DNA of 64,000 nt from Streptomyces anulatus (GTDB lineage: Bacteria; Actinomycetota; Actinomycetes; Streptomycetales; Streptomycetaceae). The position numbers were made by a program, and so were the translations under genes. Location of the stretch: contig NZ_JOEZ01000008.1 in the NCBI RefSeq assembly GCF_000721175.1, positions 163,019 through 227,018 of the forward strand, given 5' to 3'. Below are positions 19,112 through 28,032 of the stretch, one piece after another. The notes below the pieces were generated by a model, which saw only the letters and a program-made list of their open reading frames with translations, was not told where the DNA came from and ran no database searches. The number at the start of each line of letters is the position of its first letter. The first letter of the stretch is position 1.

Positions 19112-19870
19112 ATGACGAACATCCGCCACGCTGCCGTCCGCCACGATCCCGTGGCCCCGACCCGCACGCGGCGGCTGGCTCCCGGCGGCTCGATCGACGC
19201 CCACCGGCACGACGACCACCAGATCGTCTACGCCGGGCGCGGGGTACTGACCGTCACGACCGGCGAGGGATCCTGGGTGGCCCCGGGCACCCGCGCGATC
19301 TGGGTCCCCGCCGGCGTCGTGCACGCGCACCGGGCCTACGGCGAACTCGATCTGCACCTGGTCGGGCTGCCCGTCACCGAGAATCCGCTCGGCCTCGACG
19401 CACCGACCGTGCTCACCGTCAGCCCCCTGCTGCGCGAGCTGCTCATCGCCTACACCCGCGCCGATGGCGACGACCGCCCCGAACGGGCCCGCCTTCGCGC
19501 GGTGCTCCTCGACCAGCTGCGGGCCTCCGCGCAGCAGCCGCTGCACCTGCCCACCCCCACCGCACCCCTGCTGCGCGCCCTGTGCGGCATCCTGCAGGCC
19601 GACCCGGGCGACGGCCGTACGCTCGCCGAACTCGGCCGCCAGGTCGGGGCGAGCGACCGCACCCTGTCCCGGCTGTTCCGCAGTGACCTCGGCATGACGT
19701 TCCCGCAGTGGCGCACCCAGCTCCGCCTCCACCACGCCCTGATCCTCCTGACCGAGCGGACGCCGGTGACCGCCGTGGCGCATCGGTGCGGCTGGTCGTC
19801 CACCAGCGCCTTCATCGAGGTCTTCCGCCGCACCTTCGGCCACACCCCGGGCTCCCACCCGACGGGTTGA
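19112..19870 (+). CDS. AraC family transcriptional regulator
   Basis: A 252-residue regulator with an N-terminal cupin (DAHRHDDHQIVYAGRGVLTV, metal- or ligand-binding His residues) and a C-terminal double helix-turn-helix (LAELGRQVGASDRTLSRLF, then VAHRCGWSSTSAFIEVFRR). The conserved FRRTFGHTPG ending is present. It is divergent from the Fsr-type MFS gene and very likely regulates it and itself from the 54-base gap. Confidence 0.93.
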   Translation: MTNIRHAAVRHDPVAPTRTRRLAPGGSIDAHRHDDHQIVYAGRGVLTVTTGEGSWVAPGTRAIWVPAGVVHAHRAYGELDLHLVGLPVTENPLGLDAPTVLTVSPLLRELLIAYTRADGDDRPERARLRAVLLDQLRASAQQPLHLPTPTAPLLRALCGILQADPGDGRTLAELGRQVGASDRTLSRLFRSDLGMTFPQWRTQLRLHHALILLTERTPVTAVAHRCGWSSTSAFIEVFRRTFGHTPGSHPTG

Positions 19871-19930
19871 GAGCCCGCACACGTCCGGCCGGGGGCTCGC
19901 GCCCATCACAGCCCTGCCCGCACACGACGT

Positions 19931-19972
19931 GATGCCCCCCGCCCCTGCGGACTGGCAGGGGCGGGGGGCATC
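19931..19972. terminator. Strong hairpin between convergent genes
   Basis: An 18-bp perfect stem (arms 19931-19948 and 19955-19972) with a six-base loop, very GC-rich. It lies between the converging AraC and symporter genes and can serve both strands. No T run follows, as is common in Streptomyces. Confidence 0.85.
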
Positions 19973-19987
19973 AGCGGGGGGTCATGC

Positions 19988-21547
19988 TCAGACGTTCGCC
20001 TTCTCCGGCTCTCCGCCCTTGTCCCCGTCGGCTCCTTCGGTTCCGTCGGCTCCGCCGGTTCCACCGAGCTTCCGGACCCGGACGTATTCGAGGAAGGTGT
20101 TGAGCTCGCGCTTGACGACGGGCGCGAGGAGGTAGAGGCCGATGATGTTGATGACGGCGAGAGTGAAGAGCACCGCGTCGGCCAGGTCGATGAGGGTCTG
20201 CAGGGTGAGCAGCGACCCGGCGACCGCGAACAGGGTGTAGAGGACCTTGTAGACGGTCTCGCTGGTGCGGCTGCGGCCGAAGAGGTACGTCCAGGACTTG
20301 AGGCCGTAGTAGCCCCAGGTGAGGACCGTGGAGAACGCGAAGAGAATCACCGCGACGGTCAGGACGTACGGGAACCAGGGCAGCACGGTCTCGAACGCGT
20401 CCGAGGTGATCGTCACGCCGCCGATGGACTCACCGTCGCGGGCCTCGCCCCAGCTGGCGGGGTTGGCGATGACGATGGTCAGCGCGGTCATGGTGCAGAC
20501 GACGACCGTGTCGATGAACGGCTCCAGCAGGGCGACCAGGCCCTCGCTCGCCGGGTGCTTGGTCTTGACCGCGGAGTGCGCGATCGGCGCGGAGCCGAGA
20601 CCGGCCTCGTTGGAGAAAGCGGCCCGCTTGAACCCGATGATCAGTGCACCGAGCACACCGCCCGCGACACCCTCGGGGTTGAACGCGCCCTCGATGATCG
20701 TGCCGATCGCGGCGGGCACCGCGGTGACGTTGACCAGGATGACCACGAGACACGCGACGATGTAGAGGCCGGCCATCGCGGGGATGAGCCTGCTGGTGAC
20801 CGAGGCGATGGAGCGGATGCCGCCGAGCAGCACGATGCCGACGAGCGCGGCCACGAGGATGCCGAAGAAGAGCGCCCCGGCGGAGGAGCCCATCGCACCG
20901 TCCTCGCCGCCGGTGACGGAGACGAGCTGCGCGTAGGACTGGTTGACCTGGAAGAGGTTGCCGCCGAAGAGCCCGAAGAACAGGATCATGATCGAGGCGA
21001 GGACGGCGAGTACCTTGCCGAGGCTCTTGCCGTTCTTGCCGAAGCGTTCGGCCAGGCCCTTGGGCAGGTAGTGCATCGGCCCGCCGGAGACGGTGCCGTC
21101 GGCGTGGACCTCGCGGTACTTCACGCCGAGGGTGACCTCGACGAACTTGGTGGCCATGCCGAGGAGACCACAGAGGATCATCCAGAACGTGGCTCCGGCG
21201 CCGCCGATGGAGACGGCGACGGCCACACCGGCGATGTTGCCGAGTCCGACCGTGCCGGAGACGGCGGCGGTCAGCGCCTGGAAGTGGTTGACCTCGCCCG
21301 CCGAGTCCTTGTCGTCGTACTTGCCGCGCACCACGTCGAGGGCGAGACGGAACTTGCGCACCTGGACGAATCCGAACCAGCCGGTGAAGACGAGGCCGGC
21401 CACCACGAGCCAGGTGACGATGAGCGGCACCTCCGCCCCGGCGATTTTGACGGAGTAGAAGACGATCCCGCCCAGCCATTCGGCTATGGGCTCGAAGAAT
21501 CCGCTGACGGATTCGTCGATGTTCTCGGTGATGGAGTCGAGTGTCAC
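19988..21547 (-). CDS. Alanine/glycine:cation symporter (AGCS family)
   Basis: A polytopic protein of 519 residues that imports small neutral amino acids with Na+ or H+. The family signature region GTVGLGNIAGVAVAVSIGG lies near residue 100, and KRAAFSNEAGLGSAPIAHS, a hallmark of AGCS carriers, near residue 320. A charged Gly/Asp tail ends the protein. GTG 21547 is chosen since GAGGTAG lies a few bases upstream; the longer frame begins in Arg-rich non-family sequence. The 500 bases upstream hold no gene. A PucR regulator is next upstream on the same strand. Confidence 0.94.
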   Translation of the reverse strand: MTLDSITENIDESVSGFFEPIAEWLGGIVFYSVKIAGAEVPLIVTWLVVAGLVFTGWFGFVQVRKFRLALDVVRGKYDDKDSAGEVNHFQALTAAVSGTVGLGNIAGVAVAVSIGGAGATFWMILCGLLGMATKFVEVTLGVKYREVHADGTVSGGPMHYLPKGLAERFGKNGKSLGKVLAVLASIMILFFGLFGGNLFQVNQSYAQLVSVTGGEDGAMGSSAGALFFGILVAALVGIVLLGGIRSIASVTSRLIPAMAGLYIVACLVVILVNVTAVPAAIGTIIEGAFNPEGVAGGVLGALIIGFKRAAFSNEAGLGSAPIAHSAVKTKHPASEGLVALLEPFIDTVVVCTMTALTIVIANPASWGEARDGESIGGVTITSDAFETVLPWFPYVLTVAVILFAFSTVLTWGYYGLKSWTYLFGRSRTSETVYKVLYTLFAVAGSLLTLQTLIDLADAVLFTLAVINIIGLYLLAPVVKRELNTFLEYVRVRKLGGTGGADGTEGADGDKGGEPEKANV

Positions 21548-22043
21548 GTTGGCTACCTCGATGACGCGGGAACGGCGGACTTGGGGGTGCCCTCGCCGGT
21601 CGGTGTGCGATGGGGGGATGAGCGAACGACGCTGTCCGGACGGCGATCCGGCGCGCCGCACGGGCGGGCTACGACGGTGATCGCTCTGACGTGCTGCCGG
21701 TTGAACCCCGGCACTCCGCTGCGACGGTGGTTCCGCCCGCGAAGTTGGGCATTTGTACCACGCCGTTTACCGATCCCTTAGTGGCGTGGGTCACATTCCG
21801 GAATATTGCGGGTGAAGATGCTGGGCAGGTGACGTCATCGTTATGCGGAACCCCGGATACGTTTATCGGACACCTATTTGAGGGACGGAGCGGCCTCGAA
21901 CGGCCCATGGCGACGTCGGTCTCCGGGTGCACGCCCCGGCGAGGCGCATCAGCCCACCAGCCCCGCGCGGAACTCCTCCACCGCGGCGGAGACCTCGACC
22001 GGCATGAGGGCGTCGGCGATGAGGGGAACGCTCCTCCCGTCGT
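21548..22043. other. Non-coding stretch upstream of the symporter, with a possible gene remnant
   Basis: About 500 bases. The segment 21740-21890 is AT-rich for this genome and contains the palindrome TGACGTCA, so it probably holds the symporter promoter. Directly after the PucR stop, the minus strand has GGGAGGAG and an 18-codon frame reading MPVEVSAAVEEFRAGLVG to a stop at 21949. This looks like the tail of a lost gene rather than a functional peptide. I see no riboswitch. Confidence 0.4.
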
Positions 22044-23309
22044 CTACGTCTTGTGCGCGGGCCAGCCGAGAATCCGGGCCCCGATGACAGCGGTCTGCAG
22101 GGCGTAGCGGTGCCGGGGGTCGGCGGGGTCGGACCCGGTGAGCTGGTGGATGCGTTCGAGGCGGTACGTGAGTGCACGGACGCTCAAGGAGAGGTGCCGG
22201 GCGGCCTGGGTGGTGACGCAGCCGGCGTCGAAGTACGCCGCGAGGGTCTCCAGATGCGGTTCCGGGCCACCGCGGGCCTTGAGAAGCGGCCCCAGGGTGG
22301 TCCGGACGAGGTCCGCCATGGCCTGCCGGTCCCGTGTCAGCACCGGGTAGACGAGAAGGTCCGCGGCGTAGAGCACCGGGTCATCCAGATCGAGACGGCC
22401 CGCCAGGTCCAGGGCCCGGAGTGCTTCCTCGTACGAGTGGACGACGCCACCGGCACCGGGGTGCGGCCGTCCGATCGCAGCCCGTCCGCCGTCGGTCGCG
22501 GCGTGGGCCTGCTTGGCGAAGTACGTGAGGACCCGGCGCTGGTCCCCGGGGGCGATGCAGATCAGCCGGCCGTCCTTGGTGGTGAGGAGGATGCTGCGCT
22601 CCCCGAAGCGACCGGTCACGGCCCGCTCCACGAGACGGGGCACGGAGTCTCCCTCCGCGTACGGGGTGGGGCCCTCGGCGACGGCGACGGCATGCGCGTG
22701 GGAGAACCGCAGTCCGAGCCGCTCGGCGCGTTCGGCCAGGATCCCCGGTTCGCCGCTCCCGTACAGAAGATCGTCGATGAACTCCCGGCGGGCGGCCTCC
22801 TGCTGCCGGACGGCGAGTTGCTCGGCACGTTCGTAGCCCTCGCAGAGCGCTTGGACGGCCAGTTGTACGGCGGCGAGCACGGGGTCGGACCCCGCGGGCC
22901 CGGTGGGCCAGGCAGCCCGGGTCCGGGACAGGTGGTTCACGACCAGGGCCCGCAGAGTGGTGCCGTTGACCGCGGCCCCTTCCCCGAAGGACCGGAGCTC
23001 TTCCAACTCGGCCTCGGCGAGCCCCTCTCCCGTTGCCGCGACCGCGTCCAGCAGAGCTTCGAATCCGGGATACGTCGGTGCACCGGTCGACGGGGAACTA
23101 CCGGGCTCACTCGGCGCGGGTGCGGCAGCCTGCCGCCCACCCTCGGGCGGCCTCACCGGCGACCGCGGGACCGGGGTCTTCCGGACGGCGGTGGGCTTGG
23201 GCGTTTGGCTCGCTGGCGCAGGCTTTCGTCCACGACGGACTACCTTCCGAAGTCTCGGCAAGCAGAGGGGCGGCTGCCCCTCCGACGCCGACCAGACTTC
23301 CCGGCACAC
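22044..23309 (-). CDS. PucR/CdaR-type transcriptional regulator
   Basis: A protein of about 421 residues. The C-terminus carries the PucR helix-turn-helix (LETLAAYFDAGCVTTQAARH, then RALTYRLERIHQLTG), and the middle is a GGDEF-like PucR sensor region (about 170-330). The first 75 residues are Arg/Pro/Ala-rich and atypical, so the true start may be further in; no internal ATG with a clear ribosome site was found. Such regulators often control amino acid or purine uptake; the neighbouring symporter is a plausible target. Confidence 0.88.
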   Translation of the reverse strand: MCREVWSASEGQPPLCLPRLRKVVRRGRKPAPASQTPKPTAVRKTPVPRSPVRPPEGGRQAAAPAPSEPGSSPSTGAPTYPGFEALLDAVAATGEGLAEAELEELRSFGEGAAVNGTTLRALVVNHLSRTRAAWPTGPAGSDPVLAAVQLAVQALCEGYERAEQLAVRQQEAARREFIDDLLYGSGEPGILAERAERLGLRFSHAHAVAVAEGPTPYAEGDSVPRLVERAVTGRFGERSILLTTKDGRLICIAPGDQRRVLTYFAKQAHAATDGGRAAIGRPHPGAGGVVHSYEEALRALDLAGRLDLDDPVLYAADLLVYPVLTRDRQAMADLVRTTLGPLLKARGGPEPHLETLAAYFDAGCVTTQAARHLSLSVRALTYRLERIHQLTGSDPADPRHRYALQTAVIGARILGWPAHKT

Positions 23310-23357
23310 CAGCGCGCATAGCGACGCGTTGCCCGCATCATAGTGGCGGGCGGGAGA

Positions 23358-23567
23358 TCAGCGCCCTGCGGCGTACGCGACGAAGCCCGCCCACGCGCCG
23401 GGGGTGACGGCGAGGCGAGGCCCTTGGACGCACTTGGAGTCGCGTACGTGGACGGCGTCCGTGGCGGTCGCGACCTCGACGCACTCGTTGCTGTTGCTGC
23501 TGTCGCTGTAACTGCTCCTGACCCACGCCGGCGTGGAAGCGTCCCCGGCAGAGGTATCGCTGATCAT
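23358..23567 (-). CDS. DUF397 domain protein
   Basis: A 69-residue protein with the DUF397 pattern: WVRSSYSDSSNSNECVEVA, then VHVRDSK and a C-terminal W-FV segment. These small proteins partner WhiJ/AbaA-like XRE regulators in Streptomyces development loci. Its ATG overlaps the XRE stop as ATGA, so the two are made together. First of two such modules in the window; the other is at 61797. Confidence 0.93.
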   Translation of the reverse strand: MISDTSAGDASTPAWVRSSYSDSSNSNECVEVATATDAVHVRDSKCVQGPRLAVTPGAWAGFVAYAAGR

Positions 23568-24442
23568 GTCTCTCCCAGTACTTGCTCGATGAAGGCCCGC
23601 GACTCCCTCGGGTTGAGAGCCTGCGCCCGCAGGATGCCACACCGCAGCTCGATGATCCGGAGGTGCTTCGGGTCTGAGACCGGTCGGCTGCCGAAGTCAC
23701 CCTCCGAGCGTCCCACCGCCGAGCCGTCCTTGAACTTCAGCACCTGCATCTCACCGCCCATTCCGGCATGCTCGTCGCGGCTGGTCGGCATCACCTGAAC
23801 TTCAACATGCCGCAATTCGCCTACTTCAAGAAGCCGTTCGAGCTGCCGACGCCACACCATTCTGCCTCCGAGGTGGCGCCGTAGCGTCACCTCTTCCTGG
23901 ACAAAACTGAGCTCCGGTGCGGGCGAGCGGCCGAAGACGGACTGCCGGGCCACGCGAGCGGCCACCAGCCTCTCCACCTCGTCCTGCGAGAACGCGGGCC
24001 TCCGCATCCCGAACAACGCCCGCGCGTACTCCTCGGTCTGCAAGAGGCCATGGATGTTGTGGCTGCCGTAGGCCGAGAGTTCCACCGCTGCGGCCTCAAG
24101 CTTTGCCAGCTCACGGATCTTCTTCGGGTACCGCACCTCTGCCAGGTCGGACTTCATCGCCGCGAGCTTGCCGCCCGCCCCCAGTGCCACGTCCACGCCG
24201 TCCATGAACTCCGGGCGCAGGATGCGCCGCCCGCCCTCGACCTTGTAGACGAGGTCCTCGCCGTACCCCATCGCAGCCCCGAGCTCACAGGCCCGCATTC
24301 CCGCCGCCTCGCGCCATGCCTTGATCTGACGGCCCACGGCGGCCACCACGGCCACCCCGGACTCGTCCTCCGGATCGACCTCCCAGCCGGGCTCGTCCAC
24401 CCCGCCGTCCCCGAGCTCCGTGCCGTCGCCAACCACGCTCAT
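23564..24442 (-). CDS. XRE family regulator with DUF5753 (WhiJ-like)
   Basis: About 292 residues. The N-terminal helix-turn-helix (IKAWREAAGMRACELGAAMGY) is followed by the DUF5753 domain with its LLQTEEYARALF, VQVMPTSRDEHAGM and final ESRAFIEQVLGE segments. ATG 24442 is chosen since the domain begins about 40 residues later, and an Arg/Ala-rich upstream extension is unlikely. Overlaps the DUF397 gene and is divergent from an HATPase gene 165 bases away, the classic abaA/whiJ-type triad. Confidence 0.92.
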   Translation of the reverse strand: MSVVGDGTELGDGGVDEPGWEVDPEDESGVAVVAAVGRQIKAWREAAGMRACELGAAMGYGEDLVYKVEGGRRILRPEFMDGVDVALGAGGKLAAMKSDLAEVRYPKKIRELAKLEAAAVELSAYGSHNIHGLLQTEEYARALFGMRRPAFSQDEVERLVAARVARQSVFGRSPAPELSFVQEEVTLRRHLGGRMVWRRQLERLLEVGELRHVEVQVMPTSRDEHAGMGGEMQVLKFKDGSAVGRSEGDFGSRPVSDPKHLRIIELRCGILRAQALNPRESRAFIEQVLGET

Positions 24443-24607
24443 GCGAGCCCTCGCTTCCGAAGCAACTGCCGTTCTTCCATCAACCGCGCCCCTTCCCCGC
24501 GCGTCACCGGGGACGGCCAGGACAACGCCGGACAAGCCCAGGACAGTGACCGTACGCAAGGGCTTCGTCACTGTTCACGGTAGGCAGGCGCGACCACGCT
24601 GGGTGAC

Positions 24608-25042
24608 ATGAACCAAGAAATCGCCCGCACCCAACACGCGCCCGCCGAACGGGCGTTCACCGTGCTGCTCTCGCCCACCCGCCGAGGGGCCAGGCTCGCC
24701 CGACTGCTGACCGCAGCCCATCTCGGGGCATGGGGGCTGCCCTCGGAATCGGCGGCGCACATCGTCGCCGAGCTGGCGGCGAACGCGACGGTGCACGGGC
24801 GCGTGAAGGGCCGGGACTTCCAACTCAGCCTGACCGTCGGCGGCGGCACGCTGCGGATCGAGGTGACCGACACGCGCGGCGACAGCGTTCCGCCGGGCCC
24901 GGGGGCCGTCAAGCCGCCCGAGGACGACGCGGATGCGGGGCGCGGCCTGCTCATCGTCGAGGCGCTGGCGGACCACTGGGGCATCGCCCCGGGGCCCGTT
25001 CCCCGCAAGACCGTATGGGCGGAGATCGACCTCGTACGGTGA
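24608..25042 (+). CDS. ATP-binding protein, RsbW-like HATPase_c
   Basis: A 144-residue GHKL ATPase fold like anti-sigma kinases. The N box is IVAELAANATVHG, with DTRGD and GRGLLIVEALADHWG forming the G boxes. Such proteins accompany WhiJ-type XRE/DUF397 pairs. It may bind a sigma or anti-sigma partner, but none is encoded nearby. It is divergent from the XRE gene. Confidence 0.92.
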   Translation: MNQEIARTQHAPAERAFTVLLSPTRRGARLARLLTAAHLGAWGLPSESAAHIVAELAANATVHGRVKGRDFQLSLTVGGGTLRIEVTDTRGDSVPPGPGAVKPPEDDADAGRGLLIVEALADHWGIAPGPVPRKTVWAEIDLVR

Positions 25043-25220
25043 CGACTCCCGCCGGGTCGTGCGCAGGCGCGACCCGGTGCGCCACCGGGACTCCCGCGAC
25101 ACGCGCTTCACCGGATCGCTCCCGGCCGCGACCCGGTGAAGCGCGACATCAACTACTCAAAGAAACAAGAGAAACAACCCAACCCGACCCACCCCCGGCA
25201 ACCACCTGACGCACCCCAGG

Positions 25221-25236
25221 GGCGCCTTCGGGCGCC
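25221..25236 (+). terminator. GGCGCC-TTCG-GGCGCC hairpin
   Basis: A six-bp stem capped by a stable TTCG tetraloop, about 180 bases after the HATPase stop. A likely terminator, but stem length is modest. Confidence 0.5.
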
Positions 25237-25328
25237 GTCACCCACACGGGTGAGGTTTGCCAACTCGGCTCGCTTTTCGACCGGTTGCCCGGCATATGCT
25301 CACGCCAACAGCACACCGGACATACGTC

Positions 25329-25364
25329 GGCCCCCGACCGGGACTGCAATCCCAACCGAGGGCC
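25329..25364 (+). promoter_or_regulatory. Stem-loop in the 5' leader of the winged-helix gene
   Basis: An outer stem GGCCC/GGGCC (25329-25333 with 25360-25364) encloses an internal loop and an inner GGGA/TCCC stem (25340-25343 with 25350-25353) around CTGCAA. It ends 28 bases before the start codon. I believe similar leaders precede related genes in other actinomycetes, but this is from memory and not checked. Confidence 0.45.
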
Positions 25365-25392
25365 TGACCACCAAGGAAGAGACAGCTTCCCG

Positions 25393-26427
25393 ATGGATAC
25401 CCAGCAGAATACTGCGCTCACCCGCGCCCTGGCAGAGATTCCCGGGCCTCTCCCGGCCCGAGGCGTGATCCACATCGAGATCCCGCACACCGCCCGCTTC
25501 ACCGTGGTCGGCAACCACCTCGCCCAGCACCCCGACCTCAGCTGCACCGCCGTCGGCATCGCCGTACGCATCCAGTCCCTGCCCCCGGGAACCAAGGTCG
25601 GCGTCAAGGCACTCGCCGCCCACTGCCGGGAAGGCGAGAAGCGCATCGCCACCGCCCTGCGCGAACTGGAAACCCACGGCTACCTGCAACGGGCCCGCTT
25701 CCGTCAGCCCAACGGCCGGATCATCACCCGCACAGTCTTCTGCAACCAGCCGGCCGCACTGCTACGCCCCCTCCCGGCGGCCGCGCACCAACCCGCCGCA
25801 CCGCCCGAGGTGCCCGCACCGGCCCCGGCCCCCGCGCCGGAGACGCCCGCAGCCCTGACGGGACCGCCCCCGGCCCCCGCGCCGCCGATGCCCGCAGCAC
25901 CCCCGGCACCCCCGGCCCCACCCGTCGTACCGCTACCGCTCGTGCCGCCCCCGACCGCACCCAAGCCGCCGCGCAAGCCCCTCCCCCGGCCCAGCGAACT
26001 CACGCCTGAACTCGACCGTGCGGCCACCGCGTTCCTCAGCGACCTGCCCCGCCACGCACCCCAGTTCGTCCTCGCCGAGGACGCCGTCCGACGTCTGGTT
26101 CCCGGAGTCGCCGCCTGGCTGGAGCGCGCGGCCCACCCCGACGCCATCCGCCACGCCCTCACCGACGACCTGCCCGTCCCCCTCAAGCACCCCGCCAACT
26201 TCCTCAGACACCGACTCGTCGAACTGCTCCCGCCCCCACCCCCAGGCATCCACGACCTCGCCGCACTCGACGCGCTCGCCCGCCCCCGCGTCGCCGTCAC
26301 GCCCTTCCAGACCTGCGACGACTGCGACCGGGCCTTCCGCTCCCCCACCCCCGGACACTGCCGCGACTGCCGCGAAGACCGCGCGTACCGGGGAGACCGA
26401 ACCGCAGACGTGCGGACCGCCGCCTGA
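25393..26427 (+). CDS. Helix-turn-helix protein with Pro/Ala-rich linker and Cys-rich tail
   Basis: About 344 residues. The N-terminal 115 residues form a winged helix-turn-helix (GTKVGVKALAAHCREGEKR, then ALRELETHGYLQRAR) as in replication-initiator-like or MarR-like proteins. A linker of about 85 residues is made of Pro and Ala. A C-terminal helical domain then leads to a CxxC-type cluster (CDDCDRAF and CRDCREDR) that may bind zinc. Such proteins are common in actinomycetes in several copies; their role is unknown to me. ATG 25393 follows GGAAGAG at some distance. Confidence 0.8.
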   Translation: MDTQQNTALTRALAEIPGPLPARGVIHIEIPHTARFTVVGNHLAQHPDLSCTAVGIAVRIQSLPPGTKVGVKALAAHCREGEKRIATALRELETHGYLQRARFRQPNGRIITRTVFCNQPAALLRPLPAAAHQPAAPPEVPAPAPAPAPETPAALTGPPPAPAPPMPAAPPAPPAPPVVPLPLVPPPTAPKPPRKPLPRPSELTPELDRAATAFLSDLPRHAPQFVLAEDAVRRLVPGVAAWLERAAHPDAIRHALTDDLPVPLKHPANFLRHRLVELLPPPPPGIHDLAALDALARPRVAVTPFQTCDDCDRAFRSPTPGHCRDCREDRAYRGDRTADVRTAA

Positions 26428-26460
26428 GGAACTCGCTCCGCGGCCCCGTGGCCCCGCAGC

Positions 26461-28032
26461 TCACGCACCCAGGGAGTTGAGTGCTCCGTTGTCACTGAAC
26501 GGCCGCATGGTCAGCCTGTCGGACCCCTTCTTGGATCCGGCCATCTTGATGAACGTCTTGACGGTGATCTTGAATTCCGCGTTGCCGCGGTTGGGGTCCT
26601 TGTAGGTGACGTGCCCGGTGGACTTGTCGTAGTTGGTCAGAAGGACCGCGTGGACGGTGCTGTCCAGCGATTCCCCCTCCCTTCCGGTCCAGTCGAACGT
26701 CTTCCTGTACTCGCCCTTCAAGATCTCCTGCCTGGCCGCCCGCATCTCCTCCCTCTCCTCGTCGGTGGGCCTCATGACGGCACGCACGCTGAGGAACATG
26801 GGGAACTTCTCCTGGTTCTCCAGGGACATCCTGACGTCGTCGACGTCGTCGGTGAAGTCGACCCAGGACACGCCCATCTTCAGGAACTCCGCGACTTCGT
26901 CGCCTTCTCCGCCGACATGCCGGGTCAGGATCCCCGCCCGGGCGTGGGCCTTCTCGAAGTTCTCCACGATGTCCCGGAGGTCAGCGTTTCCGTCCTGGTC
27001 GAACTCCAGGATCTGCACCCATGCCGTGCCCATCTGGATCTGACGGCCGAAGTCCCTGAGCTGGGTTTCCGAGATGCTGTCTCCGGAGAGGCCCCGCAGG
27101 AGGCCCAGCAGCGTTTCCAGGCGCTCCACCATCATGGTCATCGACGTCTTGCGGCGGCTCTGCTCCCGGCCGGCGGACTTGTCATCGGCCACCCTGGCCG
27201 CGAGGGCCGGGCCCGTCGGGTGGGTTCCCATGGCCAGGCGCAGGTACTTGGTGTCGATGCCGTAGGCCTGGGCGATGGCCTCGAGGACGAAGAGCCAGCA
27301 CGAAGGCCCTTGCTGGGGGAACAGCCGGTTCGGCTTGGCCTCCGCCACCCGCTGGACGGCGTGGCCCACGTCGTGGGCGTACGGCCCGGGAGCTTCCGTC
27401 GCCTGTCGCTGAACAGCCGCCTCCCGTACCGCGGGGGCACGCATCACCCGCGTCGCGTTCGCTTCCGCCGCGCGTTCGAACCGGTCGGACGGATCGGAGA
27501 CCTTCAGCCCGTCACCGGTGTCCGTGCCCGCGACCTGCCCCTGCCGTTGCTGGATGACGTGGGTGAGTTCGTGGGCGAGGGTGTGCTTGTCCGCGCCGCC
27601 GTCGCCGATGACGACATGGCTTCCGGAGGTGTAGGCGCGGGCGCCGACCTCGGCGGCGGAGGCCTTGGCGGCGGCGTCGTCGTGGATACGGACGTCGGAG
27701 AAGTCGGCGCCGAGCCGGGACTCCATGTCGGTGCGGGTGGCGCTGTCCAGCGGCCGGCCGGCGCCGCGCAGCACGTCGTGGACGGTGGAACGCTGCACGG
27801 GGGCCTGGTCTGCCCGGCCGTGACCGCAGCCGTCGCCGTGCTGGTGCTGGTCCTTGAGGCGCGAGTGGCCGGAGCTCCGGAGCATCTGGACGACGGCCGC
27901 GTTCCCGATCGTGCTCTGGAGGGCGAGAGGGCCGTCGAGTGATGGTCCGCCCGCCTCGACGGGCTTGCGGGCCCGCGCCTGAGCCTGGCTGTTCTTCGCA
28001 CCGGCCTCTCGGGCACCGTCCTGGCTGTACAT
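26461..28032 (-). CDS. DUF4157 protein with C-terminal papain-like (C39-type) peptidase domain
   Basis: A 523-residue protein. A disordered N-terminal 85 residues holds a His-rich HQHGDGCGHG stretch. The DUF4157 domain (about 93-166) has LGADFSDVRIHDD and the metallopeptidase-like HELTH at 154-158. After a linker with VQR strings, a second domain has CysW at 245 (QQGPSCWLFVLEA), His461 (TVHAVLLTNYD) and Asp479 (YKDPNRG), a papain-like triad as in C39-like peptidases. DUF4157 proteins are known companions of extracellular contractile injection systems. No sheath, tube or baseplate gene is near, so it may be an orphan effector. Convergent with the winged-helix gene. Confidence 0.85.
   Translation of the reverse strand: MYSQDGAREAGAKNSQAQARARKPVEAGGPSLDGPLALQSTIGNAAVVQMLRSSGHSRLKDQHQHGDGCGHGRADQAPVQRSTVHDVLRGAGRPLDSATRTDMESRLGADFSDVRIHDDAAAKASAAEVGARAYTSGSHVVIGDGGADKHTLAHELTHVIQQRQGQVAGTDTGDGLKVSDPSDRFERAAEANATRVMRAPAVREAAVQRQATEAPGPYAHDVGHAVQRVAEAKPNRLFPQQGPSCWLFVLEAIAQAYGIDTKYLRLAMGTHPTGPALAARVADDKSAGREQSRRKTSMTMMVERLETLLGLLRGLSGDSISETQLRDFGRQIQMGTAWVQILEFDQDGNADLRDIVENFEKAHARAGILTRHVGGEGDEVAEFLKMGVSWVDFTDDVDDVRMSLENQEKFPMFLSVRAVMRPTDEEREEMRAARQEILKGEYRKTFDWTGREGESLDSTVHAVLLTNYDKSTGHVTYKDPNRGNAEFKITVKTFIKMAGSKKGSDRLTMRPFSDNGALNSLGA

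Larger units (their letters stand above)
25043..25392. other. Intergenic region with two small hairpins and a leader
   Basis: 350 bases without a gene. It contains the UUCG-capped hairpin at 25221, a small CACCC/GGGTG hairpin at 25241-25254, a likely promoter region around 25256-25310 and the structured leader at 25329-25364, all in front of the winged-helix gene. Confidence 0.6.

Noticed and set aside
21548..22043. Glycine riboswitch in front of the AGCS symporter
   Set aside because: I could not find the paired aptamer cores or a matching terminator; only AT-rich sequence and a TGACGTCA palindrome are present.
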